Origin: Paraburkholderia caledonica NBRC 102488
Lineage (GTDB): Bacteria; Pseudomonadota; Gammaproteobacteria; Burkholderiales; Burkholderiaceae
DNA length: 64,000 nt
Reading direction: 5' to 3'
Assembly (NCBI RefSeq): GCF_000685095.1
Contig: NZ_BAYE01000003.1
Coordinates: 62,001-126,000 of the forward strand
This document shows, piece after piece, positions 6,780-15,427 of this stretch. Positions within the stretch are counted from its first letter, which is position 1. Each line of letters begins with the position of its first letter. A program made the position numbers and the translations under genes. The notes beneath the pieces are model-generated. The model did no database searches and was not told the origin of the DNA. It worked only from the letters and a program-made list of their open reading frames with translations.

Positions 6780-8482
6780 TCGCGTTGCACGACCTGTTGT
6801 CGACTCCGTTGAGTTCAGCGGCTGCCGCTACGCCGGTATGCCGCGATCGCGGTTTGCTGCTGGATCGCGCCGCATTTCGCGCGCGCGTTGCGACGCTGCT
6901 GGCGGCCGTGCAATCGCAGGCGGCGCAACGCTACGCATTGTGTATCGACGATCCCTTCGATTTCGCCTGCGCGTTATTCGCGCTGTTCGCATGCGCCAAG
7001 GAGCCGGTGATTCCGGCGAACGCGACGCCCGGCTATCTCGCCGATCTCGCCGATGCATACGACGTCGTGCTCACCGACGCCGCGCTGGCGCCGCATGTGC
7101 AAGCCGACGCCGACGCCGCTCAAGCGCCGCGCGCACAAATCGACCCGCAGGCACCGCTCACGCTCTATACGTCGGGCAGCAGCGGCCGGCCCAAGCCGAT
7201 CCGCAAAACGCTCGCGCAGTTCAACGCCGAGGTGCATACGCTCGAAAAGCAGTGGGGCGCGCTGGTCGGCGACGCGACGATGCTTGCGAGCGTGCCGCAT
7301 CATCACATCTACGGTCTGCTGTTTCGCGTGATGTGGCCGCTGGCCGCCGGCCGCCCATTCCACCGTGACATCAGCATCGAACCGCTGCATCTGCAAGCGC
7401 AGCTCGCGCAGTGCGGCGCGGCGGTGATCGTGTCGACGCCCGCGCAGTTATCGCGCTGGCCCGCGCTGCCCGGCTTCACTGGATTGACGCCCGCACCGCG
7501 CGCTTTTTTCTCGTCGGGCGGTCCGCTCGCGCTCGAAGCCGCGCACGAATATGCGGCGGCCTACGGCGCCGCGCCGCTCGAAATCTATGGCAGCACTGAG
7601 ACGGGCGGCATTGCGTGGCGCCGCCAGGATCAGACGGATGCATGGCAACCGGTGAGTGGCATTGAAGTGCGCCGCGACGAAGACGGTGCGCTCAGCGTGC
7701 GCTCACCGCATCTGGACCACGACGGCTGGCATCGCACCGACGACCGGATCGCATTCGACGAGCAAGGCCGCTTCCGTTTGCAAGGCCGCCTCGACCGCGT
7801 GATGAAGCTCGATGGCAAGCGCGTGTCGCTGCCGGAACTGGAAGCGCGCCTCGCGCTGCATCCGTATGTCACGCAAGCGGCAATCGTGCCGCTCGAGGGC
7901 GGTGTGCGTGAACGCGTCGGCGCTGTCGTCGCGTTGACCGAAGCGGGTAATAAAGCATTGCGCGACGAAGGCCGCGTGCTGCTCGCGAAAACCTTGCGCC
8001 GACATCTCGCCGATTATTTCGATGTCGTCGTGTTGCCGCGTCACTGGCGCTTTCGTCTTGCGTTGCCGTTCGACGCACGCGGCAAGCTGCCGGTCTCGGC
8101 GGTCGCGGCGACGTTCGAGCCGCGCGCCGAAGGCGTCGAAGTGCTGGCCGAAGCGCGCGGTGGCGACACCGCGGAGACACTGCATTACGAGTTGCGCGTG
8201 CCCGCCACGCTCACGCATTTCGCCGGCCACTTTCCTGGCTTGCCGATTCTGCCGGGCGTGGTGCAGATCGATTGGGCGATGCGGCTTGCCGCCGAGCAAC
8301 TGCCTTGCGTGCGCGGTTTCACGTCGATCGATCGATTGAAGTTCATGGCGCCGGTTGCGCCGGGCGCGGTGCTAAAGCTCACGCTCGCGCACGATCCCGC
8401 ACGTCAGCGCGTGCAGTTCGCGTACCGGGCGAACGAGCGCGAATGCGCGTCGGGCGTGATCGTTTATCGGGCGGACGCATGA
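6776..8482 (+). CDS. AMP-dependent acyl/aryl-acid ligase fused to a C-terminal hotdog dehydratase
   Basis: Two-domain protein, 568 aa. Residues 1 to about 450 form an ANL-superfamily ligase: the ATP loop is LYTSGSSGRPKP (130-141), with 'EIYGSTETGG' and 'RLDRVMKLDGKRV' further on. It should activate the aryl acid starter as adenylate and load it on an ACP. Residues about 465-568 are a FabA/FabZ-like hotdog domain with HFAGHFPGLPILPGV from residue 481, a beta-hydroxyacyl dehydratase signature. In many aryl-polyene clusters these are separate genes. I chose the ATG at 6776 because it makes the ATGA coupling; an in-frame ATG at 6728 lies inside the upstream gene. The next gene overlaps at ATGA (8479). 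Confidence 0.88.
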   Translation: MIALHDLLSTPLSSAAAATPVCRDRGLLLDRAAFRARVATLLAAVQSQAAQRYALCIDDPFDFACALFALFACAKEPVIPANATPGYLADLADAYDVVLTDAALAPHVQADADAAQAPRAQIDPQAPLTLYTSGSSGRPKPIRKTLAQFNAEVHTLEKQWGALVGDATMLASVPHHHIYGLLFRVMWPLAAGRPFHRDISIEPLHLQAQLAQCGAAVIVSTPAQLSRWPALPGFTGLTPAPRAFFSSGGPLALEAAHEYAAAYGAAPLEIYGSTETGGIAWRRQDQTDAWQPVSGIEVRRDEDGALSVRSPHLDHDGWHRTDDRIAFDEQGRFRLQGRLDRVMKLDGKRVSLPELEARLALHPYVTQAAIVPLEGGVRERVGAVVALTEAGNKALRDEGRVLLAKTLRRHLADYFDVVVLPRHWRFRLALPFDARGKLPVSAVAATFEPRAEGVEVLAEARGGDTAETLHYELRVPATLTHFAGHFPGLPILPGVVQIDWAMRLAAEQLPCVRGFTSIDRLKFMAPVAPGAVLKLTLAHDPARQRVQFAYRANERECASGVIVYRADA

Positions 8483-10218
8483 TGAACTTCGCTGCCTGCA
8501 TCGTGATCCCGATCTACAACCACAAGGACGCAATTGGCGCGACCGTCGCGCATCTCGCGGTGCACGGCTTGCCGATTTTTGTCGTCGACGACGGCAGCGA
8601 CGAGGCCACGCAGCAGGTGCTCGCAGAACTCGCTCGTGAGTACGCGGGGCAGCTCACGTTACTGCGTCTGCCCGTCAACGGCGGCAAAGGCGCGGCGGTG
8701 ATGGCGGGGTTGCGCGCCGCGCGCGGCGCCCACTACACGCACGCGTTGCAGATCGACGCCGACGGCCAGCATGACGCCACCGACGTGCCGCGCTTCATCG
8801 AAGCGGCGCGCGCCGAACCGGGTGCGGTGATTCTCGGCCGTCCCGTCTACGATGAGAGCGTGCCAAAAGCGCGTCTCTACGGCCGTTATCTGACGCATGT
8901 CTGGGTGTGGATCGAAACGCTTTCGCTGACCATTCGCGATTCCATGTGCGGCTTTCGCCTGTATCCGCTTGCGCTCGCTTGCGATCTGATCGACAGCGTG
9001 CAGTTGCCCACGCGGATGGACTTCGACATCGAAATTCTCGTGCGCCTTTACTGGCGTCGCGCCGCATTCCGCTCGATTCCCACGCGCGTCACCTACTCGA
9101 GCGACGGCGTTTCACATTTCGACGTGCTGTGGGACAACGTGCGTATCAGCCGCAGCCACACGCGGCTCGTGTGCGGCATGCTGGCGCGTCTGCCCATATT
9201 GCTCGCGCACAAGTTCATGCCACGGCGTGCCGCGCCCGCCGATACACGAAGCAAACAAAGCGGCAGCCATGAGGCGCAGGACTGGTGGCGTATTGCCGAA
9301 CGTGGCAGTCATCTGGGCATGTCATTGCTCGCGCTCAGTTGCAAGCTGTTCGGCCGCCGCTTCACCGGGCTGTGGCTGCATCCGATCGTTGCTTATTTTT
9401 TGTTGACGGGACGTGCCGCGCGCGAGGCGTCGGCGAATTACTTCAGGCGTCTGCACGAGGCCGAACCGCGAGGCGACACGCCTCGCCCAGGCTGGCTCTC
9501 CGCGTATCGTCACATGCTCGCATTCGCCCAATCGGGCTTCGACAAGCTCGCCGCGTGGTCCGGGCGCGTCAACAATGCGGACGTCCAGTTCGAAGATCCT
9601 TCGGCGTTCAAAGCATTGGTCGCGAGCGGCAAGGGCGCGCTGGTTATCGGCGCGCATCTCGGCAATCTGGAGATGACCCGTGCGCTCGCCGCACAGGGCG
9701 CGTATGCGAAAGTCACGGCAGTCGTCTATACCGAACATGCGCGCCGCTTCAACAGCGTGCTGGCCTCCGCGAATAGCGAGTTCACGCGGCACCTGCTGGA
9801 AGTCGCGGACTTCGGGCCCGAAACCGCGATGATGATGCAGGAGCGCGTCGACGCGGGCGAGTTGCTGGTGATCGTCGGCGACCGTGTGCCTGCGCATGAA
9901 GCCGGCCGCACCACCGAGGCTCGTTTTCTCGGCGCGACTGCGCCCTTCGCGCAAGGTCCGTATGTGCTCGCGCATGCCCTCGGCTGTCCGGTCTATCTGT
10001 TCTTCTGTCTGAAAGAACACGACGGTTATCGTCTTTATTTCGAGCCGTTCGCCGAGCGCATCGAATTGCCGCGCCGCGAACGCACGCAGCATCTCGCTGC
10101 CTGGGCGCAGCGTTATGCAGTTCGTCTCGAACATTACTGTCGCAAGGCACCTTATCAATGGTTCAACTTCTTCGATTTCTGGGCTCGCCCCAAGCGAGAC
10201 GCGAATGGCCGAACATGA
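8479..10218 (+). CDS. Glycosyltransferase family 2 fused to LpxL-type acyltransferase
   Basis: Bifunctional protein of 579 aa. The N-terminal about 230 residues are a GT-A family 2 glycosyltransferase: 'CIVIPIYNHKDAI', 'FVVDDGSDE' and the metal-binding 'QIDADGQHD'. Residues about 270-560 resemble lipid A acyltransferases: 'IGAHLGNLEM' contains the H-x4-E catalytic motif, followed by 'VGDRVP' and 'FCLKEHDGYRLYF'. Such fusions are typical of aryl-polyene operons and are thought to build the glycolipid membrane anchor. Coupled by ATGA to the ligase gene and by a 14-base overlap to the ammonia-lyase. Confidence 0.88.
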   Translation: MMNFAACIVIPIYNHKDAIGATVAHLAVHGLPIFVVDDGSDEATQQVLAELAREYAGQLTLLRLPVNGGKGAAVMAGLRAARGAHYTHALQIDADGQHDATDVPRFIEAARAEPGAVILGRPVYDESVPKARLYGRYLTHVWVWIETLSLTIRDSMCGFRLYPLALACDLIDSVQLPTRMDFDIEILVRLYWRRAAFRSIPTRVTYSSDGVSHFDVLWDNVRISRSHTRLVCGMLARLPILLAHKFMPRRAAPADTRSKQSGSHEAQDWWRIAERGSHLGMSLLALSCKLFGRRFTGLWLHPIVAYFLLTGRAAREASANYFRRLHEAEPRGDTPRPGWLSAYRHMLAFAQSGFDKLAAWSGRVNNADVQFEDPSAFKALVASGKGALVIGAHLGNLEMTRALAAQGAYAKVTAVVYTEHARRFNSVLASANSEFTRHLLEVADFGPETAMMMQERVDAGELLVIVGDRVPAHEAGRTTEARFLGATAPFAQGPYVLAHALGCPVYLFFCLKEHDGYRLYFEPFAERIELPRRERTQHLAAWAQRYAVRLEHYCRKAPYQWFNFFDFWARPKRDANGRT

Positions 10219-11818
10219 CCTGATCGACGCGCCGGATGCCGGCGCGCATGCGGCTTCCAACGGCGACAGCCACGCGGCTCACGTCGTGATCGGCGGGCGC
10301 AAGCTGAGTATCGAAGAAGTCGTCGCGATTGCTCAGCATCGCGCGCCGGTTGCGTTGAACGCTGACCGCGAATGGCGCGCCCGTATTCAACGCGGCGCGG
10401 ATTTTCTGCGCCGCCATCTTGCCGCGGGCGAGACGGTCTACGGCGTCAACACGGGTTACGGCGACGCCTGTGTGGTGGACGTGCCGATGGACCTCGTCGA
10501 AGCGTTGCCGTTGCAACTCACGCGCTACCACGGCTGCGGCATGGGCCAATATCTCGACGACGCACAGACGCTCGCCGTCATCGCCGCGCGTCTGAACTCG
10601 CTCGCCTATGGCTATTCAGGCGTGCGCCCGGTATTGCTCGAACGCCTCGCGGACCTCGTCAATCAACGCGTGCTGCCGCGCATTCCCGCCGAAGGTTCGG
10701 TCGGTGCGAGCGGCGATCTGACGCCGCTCTCGTATGTCGCCGCGGCACTCGCGGGCGAACGGGAGGTCATGTTCGAAGGACGTCTGCGCGACGTGCGTGA
10801 AGTGTGGAGCGAACTCGGACAAACGCCGCTTACGCTCGCGCCGAAAGAAGGCCTCGCACTAATGAACGGCACAGCGGTAATGACCGGCCTCGCGTGTCTG
10901 GCGTTCGCTCGCGCGGATCATCTGACCCGGCTCACTGCGCGCCTGACCGCGCTTTGCACCGTCGCGCTCGACGGCCGCGCCGCGCATTTTGACGCAACGC
11001 TCTTCGAAGTGAAGCCGCACGCCGGCCAGGCGCAAGCAGCCGCATGGATACGCGACGATCTGGAAGGCCGCGACGATACGCCCGGCCACCGTTTGCAGGA
11101 CCGCTATTCGATCCGCTGCGCGCCACATGTGATCGGCGTAGCGCGTGATGCGCTGAGCTGGGTGCGTCGCGACATCGAAAACGAATTGAACAGCGCAAAC
11201 GACAACCCGCTGATCGATCCCGACAACGAACGGGTACTGCACGGCGGCAACTTCTACGGCGGTCATATTGCATTCGCGATGGATTCGCTGAAGGTCGCAG
11301 TCGCCAATCTCGCCGATCTGATGGACCGGCAACTGGCGCTCCTCGTCGACGTCAATTTCAATAATGGCCTGCCGCGCAACCTGACTGGGGCCGCGCCCGC
11401 GCGCGCCGCGATCAATCACGGCTTCAAGGCCGTGCAGATTTCGTCGTCCGCGTGGACGGCCGAAGCGCTCAAGAACACGATGCCCGCAAGCGTATTCTCA
11501 CGCTCGACCGAGGCGCACAATCAGGACAAGGTCAGCATGGGCACTATCGCCTCGCGCGACTGTTTGCGCGTGCTGGAGTTGACCGAGCAGGTTGCCGCCG
11601 CGCATACGCTTGCAACGGTTCAGGCCGCGCGTTTGCGCTTGCGCATCGACAGCGCGACGCCGGTTCCTGCAGCATTGCGAACGTTCATGGAAAACGTCGG
11701 CGCGCAATCGCCTTTCGTCGACGAAGATCGCGCGCTCGAACACGATTTGCGCGCGCTGACTGCGCGCATCGCCGCATGCGGGTTGTTGCAGGATTATCGC
11801 GGAGGGCCGCAAGCATGA
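10205..11818 (+). CDS. Aromatic amino acid ammonia-lyase (HAL/TAL/PAL family)
   Basis: Ammonia-lyase of 537 aa that should deaminate an aromatic amino acid to an aryl-acrylate, giving the polyene starter. The MIO prosthetic-group triad Ala-Ser-Gly is residues 168-170 in GSVGASGDLTPLS. Other family motifs are present: 'VYGVNTGYGD', 'NSANDNPLID' and 'HGGNFYGG'. The substrate-selectivity pair is Tyr108-His109 (TRYHGCG), which matches neither the Ser-His of HAL, the His-Leu of TAL nor the Phe-Leu of PAL. Tyrosine use is likely from context (flexirubin clusters use a TAL) but not provable here. The ATG at 10205 overlaps the previous gene. Confidence 0.9.
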   Translation: MAEHDLIDAPDAGAHAASNGDSHAAHVVIGGRKLSIEEVVAIAQHRAPVALNADREWRARIQRGADFLRRHLAAGETVYGVNTGYGDACVVDVPMDLVEALPLQLTRYHGCGMGQYLDDAQTLAVIAARLNSLAYGYSGVRPVLLERLADLVNQRVLPRIPAEGSVGASGDLTPLSYVAAALAGEREVMFEGRLRDVREVWSELGQTPLTLAPKEGLALMNGTAVMTGLACLAFARADHLTRLTARLTALCTVALDGRAAHFDATLFEVKPHAGQAQAAAWIRDDLEGRDDTPGHRLQDRYSIRCAPHVIGVARDALSWVRRDIENELNSANDNPLIDPDNERVLHGGNFYGGHIAFAMDSLKVAVANLADLMDRQLALLVDVNFNNGLPRNLTGAAPARAAINHGFKAVQISSSAWTAEALKNTMPASVFSRSTEAHNQDKVSMGTIASRDCLRVLELTEQVAAAHTLATVQAARLRLRIDSATPVPAALRTFMENVGAQSPFVDEDRALEHDLRALTARIAACGLLQDYRGGPQA

Positions 11819-12255
11819 GCATGACGGAAAGCGCGACCCGCAAGGTACTGAGCGCGAGTGCAATAGTGGAGGTGCCGTTCCACGACGTGGATGCGATGAA
11901 TGTGTGCTGGCACGGCCACTATCTGAAGTACTTCGAGATCGGCCGTGCGGCGCTCCTGCGCGCATTCGATTACGACTACCGCGAGATGCAGGCGTCCGGT
12001 TATCTGTGGCCGATCGTCGAAGCGCATCTCAAGTATGTTCGCCCGGCTACGTACGGTCAGAAGATCGACGTGCGCACCCAACTGCTCGAACACGAAAACC
12101 GCCTGAAAATAGGCTACGAAATTGTCGATTGCGAATCGGGCACGAGGCTCACCAAGGGCTATACGATCCAGGTGGCGGTCGATGCCGCCACGCAAGAGTT
12201 GCAGTTCGTGTCGCCGCCGGTGGTCTTCGAGAAACTGGAGCGCGTATGGCGATGA
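11815..12255 (+). CDS. 4HBT-type thioesterase (aryl-polyene)
   Basis: Hotdog thioesterase of 146 aa with the 4-hydroxybenzoyl-CoA thioesterase pattern 'FHDVDAMNVCWHGHYLKYFE'; the Asp of DVDAM is the family's active-site acid. In the pigment cluster it could release or proofread acyl-ACP or acyl-CoA intermediates. Its start forms ATGA with the lyase stop, and its 3' end overlaps the LolA-like gene by 10 bases. Confidence 0.88.
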   Translation: MSMTESATRKVLSASAIVEVPFHDVDAMNVCWHGHYLKYFEIGRAALLRAFDYDYREMQASGYLWPIVEAHLKYVRPATYGQKIDVRTQLLEHENRLKIGYEIVDCESGTRLTKGYTIQVAVDAATQELQFVSPPVVFEKLERVWR

Positions 12256-12926
12256 CGAATTCCGGCATGCGATGGTTGAACGGGCTGCGTGCCTGTGCGT
12301 TTTCGTTTGCGGTGGCCAGCGCGTTGAGCGTGCCGGCGTGGCCGGCGTGTGCCGCGTCTACAGACGGCAATCCCGCGCTGGTCTCGCAGGTCGCATCGCA
12401 TCTCGCTCAAGCCAAAGGCGTGCGCGCGCAATTCACGCAAAGGCAGACGCTGGCCGCGATGAAGCAGCCGCTCGTCAGTACCGGTTCCTTGCTGTTTCTG
12501 CGTGAGCGCGGCGTGATCTGGCGTATCGATACGCCGTACAAAGCCACTTACGTCATCACCGACGCAGGCGTCGCCGAAATCAATGCCAACGGTCAGCGCG
12601 TCACGACGCACAGTGCGCAAGGCACGCGCGGCGTCGCGCAAGTTTCGAAGATGATGCGTGCAATGCTCGGCGGCGATCTGTCCGCGCTTTATTCCCAATT
12701 CGACGTGCAGGCCGAGGGCAGCGCCGCGCACTGGCGATTGCAGCTGACGCCGAACCAGCCGCAACTTGCGCAGTCGATCAAAGGGTTGCAGATGAGCGGC
12801 GGAGACTTCCTGCAGAGTTTGCGTATCGCGCTCGCCAACGGAGATACGACGCAACTCGAATTCAGCAAGAGCGAAGCGGTGAGCGAACCGGCCGTGGCCG
12901 AACGCAGTCTGCTCGGGGCGCCCTGA
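12246..12926 (+). CDS. LolA-like outer-membrane lipoprotein carrier (aryl-polyene)
   Basis: Periplasmic protein of 226 aa with an N-terminal signal peptide (hydrophobic stretch about residues 13-36, cleavage near ACA-AS). The LolA/LolB-like fold is indicated by 'AKGVRAQFTQRQTLAAMKQP', 'GSLLFLRERGVIWRIDTPY' and the terminal 'TQLEFSK'. Chromosomal LolA ferries lipoproteins; the cluster-encoded version probably ferries the polyene lipid from the MMPL exporter to the outer membrane. Its stop overlaps the exporter start (TGATG). Confidence 0.87.
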   Translation: MAMTNSGMRWLNGLRACAFSFAVASALSVPAWPACAASTDGNPALVSQVASHLAQAKGVRAQFTQRQTLAAMKQPLVSTGSLLFLRERGVIWRIDTPYKATYVITDAGVAEINANGQRVTTHSAQGTRGVAQVSKMMRAMLGGDLSALYSQFDVQAEGSAAHWRLQLTPNQPQLAQSIKGLQMSGGDFLQSLRIALANGDTTQLEFSKSEAVSEPAVAERSLLGAP

Positions 12927-15427
12927 TGGACCTGCTGCAACACAGGTCCGCGAAAACCGCGTGGGGCATGCGCGCCGCGTGGCTGCTGCTCGCGCTCGTC
13001 GCGGTGCTGTATTGCGGCTGGCGTTTTTCCGGACCGTCGCCGTTGCAGACGAATCTGCTTGCGCTGCTGCCGGCAACTGAAGCAGATCCGGTCGCCGAGA
13101 AAGCGGTCGATACGCTGGCGAGCGCTCTCGGCGACCGCACGGTTTTTCTCGTCACCAGTCACGACGATGCGCACGCCAAAGCGGCGGCAAAGCAACTCGG
13201 CGCTTCGCTGCAAAAAAGCGGGGCGTTCGCTTCGGTGACGGCGGAGTTGCCGCCATTCGATCTGTCGCAGATTGCGGCGCTGTATCTGCCATATCGTTTC
13301 GGCTTGCTGACGCCTGCTGACCGCGCGGCAATCGCAGGCAGTAAGGCGCCGGACGCCGTGTTGCGCGACGTGCTCGCCCAACGCATCTATAGCCCATTGC
13401 GCGGCGGGCTCACCACGTCGCTCGCCGACGATCCATTCGGCTGGCTCGAACACTGGCTCGGCAATCTGCCGCTCGCGACATCGAATCTCGAACTGGAAGA
13501 CGGATTGCTGGTGTCGCACCAAGACGCGCATCAAGACGGGCATCAAGGCACTGCGACGAGCGTATTGATCGTGGCTACGCTGCCAGGCTCCGCATACGAA
13601 ACCAAAACGCAGCACGCGGTACTCGCGGCGCTGTCGCGAGGCGAGCGCTCGTTGAAGCAGGCGTTCCCCGACGTGTCGGTCGCGCGAACCGGCGCCGTGT
13701 TCTACGCCGAGTCGGCGCGCAGTGCATCGGAACGCGAAGTGCATCTGATCGGCCTCGCGTCGCTCGTCGGCATCGCGCTGTTGATGATGTGGGTGTTCCG
13801 TTCGCCGCGTCTGCTCCTGCTCGGCTTCGTCTCGACTGCGCTCGGCATCGTCTGCGCGCTTGCGGTGACGCTGCTCGTATTTGGCAAGCTGCATCTGCTG
13901 ACGCTCGTGTTCGGCGCAAGTCTGATCGGCGAAGCTGTCGACTATTCGATCCAGTATTTCGTCGTCTATCTCGGTGCCGGGCGGAATTGGGATGCGCGAC
14001 GGGGCGCACGTGCGGTGCGTCCCGCATTGAGCGTTGCGCTTGCCACGAGCCTGCTTGGTTACGCGGTTCTCACGTGGGTGCCGTTTCCCGCGCTCAAGCA
14101 GATCGCATGTTTTGCGATGGCGGGCATCGTGACCGCGTTCGCGTCGGTGATGTGGCTGTTGCCCGCGTTGCTGCCGCATGCGCCGAAGCGCAGTCCTCGG
14201 CGACTCTTCGAACGCTCGGCGCGTTTGTTGCGCGTATGGCATCGCTTGATCGGCGGCAAGCGCGCCTGGATCGTCGCGGTGCTGTTGCTGATCGTCGCGA
14301 TTCCCGGCTGGTTGCGTCTCACGAGCGACGACGACGTTCATCTGCTGATCCAGCGAGATCCGTCTCTCGTCGCGCAAGAGGACAAGGTGCGCAACGCGGT
14401 GGGGATCGATAACAGCGCGCAGTTTTTCGTTGTGCGCGGCGAGACGCCAGAACTCGTGTTGGAGCGTGCCGAAGCGCTAGCCGCGAAACTCGACGCACTT
14501 GGCGGCACGTCGAACGGGGTGGGCGGTTATCAATCCGTCGCGCAGTTCGTGCCGTCCGCGCAGCAGCAGAACAAAGACCGCGCATTGCTCGCGCAGCATG
14601 TATTCGACGACACGGCGGCATTGCGCGCCACGCTGCTGCAAGCGGGCTTCAAGGACGAAGTCGCCGACGCGTGGATCGCAGCGGAAAAGAATGCGCAAAC
14701 GAAACCGCAAGCGCTCATGACCGTCGACCAGTGGCTTGCCGCGCCGTGGTCGCAGCCCTATCGACATCTGTGGCTCGGCCAGGTCGATACGGCGACGAAA
14801 GCGTATGCCGCCGTCGTGATTCCGCAAGGCGTGACACCGCGCAACGAGGCCGCCTTGATCGCGACCGCGCGCTCAGTGCCAGGCGTGGCTTTCGTCGACA
14901 AGGCCGCGAGCGTGTCGAAGCTGTTCGGTGCCTATCGCGTGGACAGCGGCTGGTGGCTCGGCGGCGCGCTGACATTGGTGCTGATTCTGCTGATCGTGCG
15001 CTACGCCCGGCAGCAACCGCACTCGGGGCACGCCGCAAAAGAAGCGCCGCTCGCACACCGCGTGCGCGGCGGCATCGCCGTGACGCTGCCTGTACTGCTC
15101 GCAGTAGGCGTCACGCTGGCGGTATTCGGCTACGCACGTGTGCCGCTCAATCTGTTCAACTGGCTGGCGCTCATGCTCGTGCTCGGCGTCGGCGCGAACT
15201 ACGCCGTATTTCTGCGTGAAGGGTGCATGCGCGCGGACTCCGATCTCGGCGCGGTGTGGACGGGCGTGCTGCTTTCGGCCGCTACCACGCTGTTGTCGTT
15301 CGGCATGCTCGGCATGAGCGCAATGCCTGCGCTAAAGAGTTTTGGCGCGACGCTCGCGCTCGGTATTGCGGTCTCGGTGCTGCTCGCGCCGATCGGCATG
15401 CCATCGGAATCCAGGAGGGCCGCATGA
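12926..15427 (+). CDS. MMPL/RND-family exporter (aryl-polyene)
   Basis: Large inner-membrane transporter, 833 aa, with the duplicated RND-like plan: one helix (residues about 14-32), a long periplasmic loop, a helix bundle around 270-420, then a second helix (about 450-468), a second loop and a final bundle to the C-terminus. COG4258-type MMPL proteins are the exporters of aryl-polyene clusters and move lipid-linked products driven by the proton gradient. The polyene lipid is the inferred cargo and the preceding LolA-like protein the periplasmic partner. A His/Asp-rich tandem (DAHQDGHQG) around residue 195 is probably a local codon expansion. Confidence 0.88.
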   Translation: MDLLQHRSAKTAWGMRAAWLLLALVAVLYCGWRFSGPSPLQTNLLALLPATEADPVAEKAVDTLASALGDRTVFLVTSHDDAHAKAAAKQLGASLQKSGAFASVTAELPPFDLSQIAALYLPYRFGLLTPADRAAIAGSKAPDAVLRDVLAQRIYSPLRGGLTTSLADDPFGWLEHWLGNLPLATSNLELEDGLLVSHQDAHQDGHQGTATSVLIVATLPGSAYETKTQHAVLAALSRGERSLKQAFPDVSVARTGAVFYAESARSASEREVHLIGLASLVGIALLMMWVFRSPRLLLLGFVSTALGIVCALAVTLLVFGKLHLLTLVFGASLIGEAVDYSIQYFVVYLGAGRNWDARRGARAVRPALSVALATSLLGYAVLTWVPFPALKQIACFAMAGIVTAFASVMWLLPALLPHAPKRSPRRLFERSARLLRVWHRLIGGKRAWIVAVLLLIVAIPGWLRLTSDDDVHLLIQRDPSLVAQEDKVRNAVGIDNSAQFFVVRGETPELVLERAEALAAKLDALGGTSNGVGGYQSVAQFVPSAQQQNKDRALLAQHVFDDTAALRATLLQAGFKDEVADAWIAAEKNAQTKPQALMTVDQWLAAPWSQPYRHLWLGQVDTATKAYAAVVIPQGVTPRNEAALIATARSVPGVAFVDKAASVSKLFGAYRVDSGWWLGGALTLVLILLIVRYARQQPHSGHAAKEAPLAHRVRGGIAVTLPVLLAVGVTLAVFGYARVPLNLFNWLALMLVLGVGANYAVFLREGCMRADSDLGAVWTGVLLSAATTLLSFGMLGMSAMPALKSFGATLALGIAVSVLLAPIGMPSESRRAA

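Noticed and set aside
6776..8482. AMP-binding protein considered as an NRPS adenylation module
   Set aside because: There is no condensation domain or carrier fused to it; the C-terminal part is a hotdog dehydratase and the context is an aryl-polyene cluster.
12689..14377. 562-codon minus-strand frame
   Set aside because: Antisense shadow of the LolA-like and MMPL genes; composition is Gln/Arg/Glu-rich without motifs.
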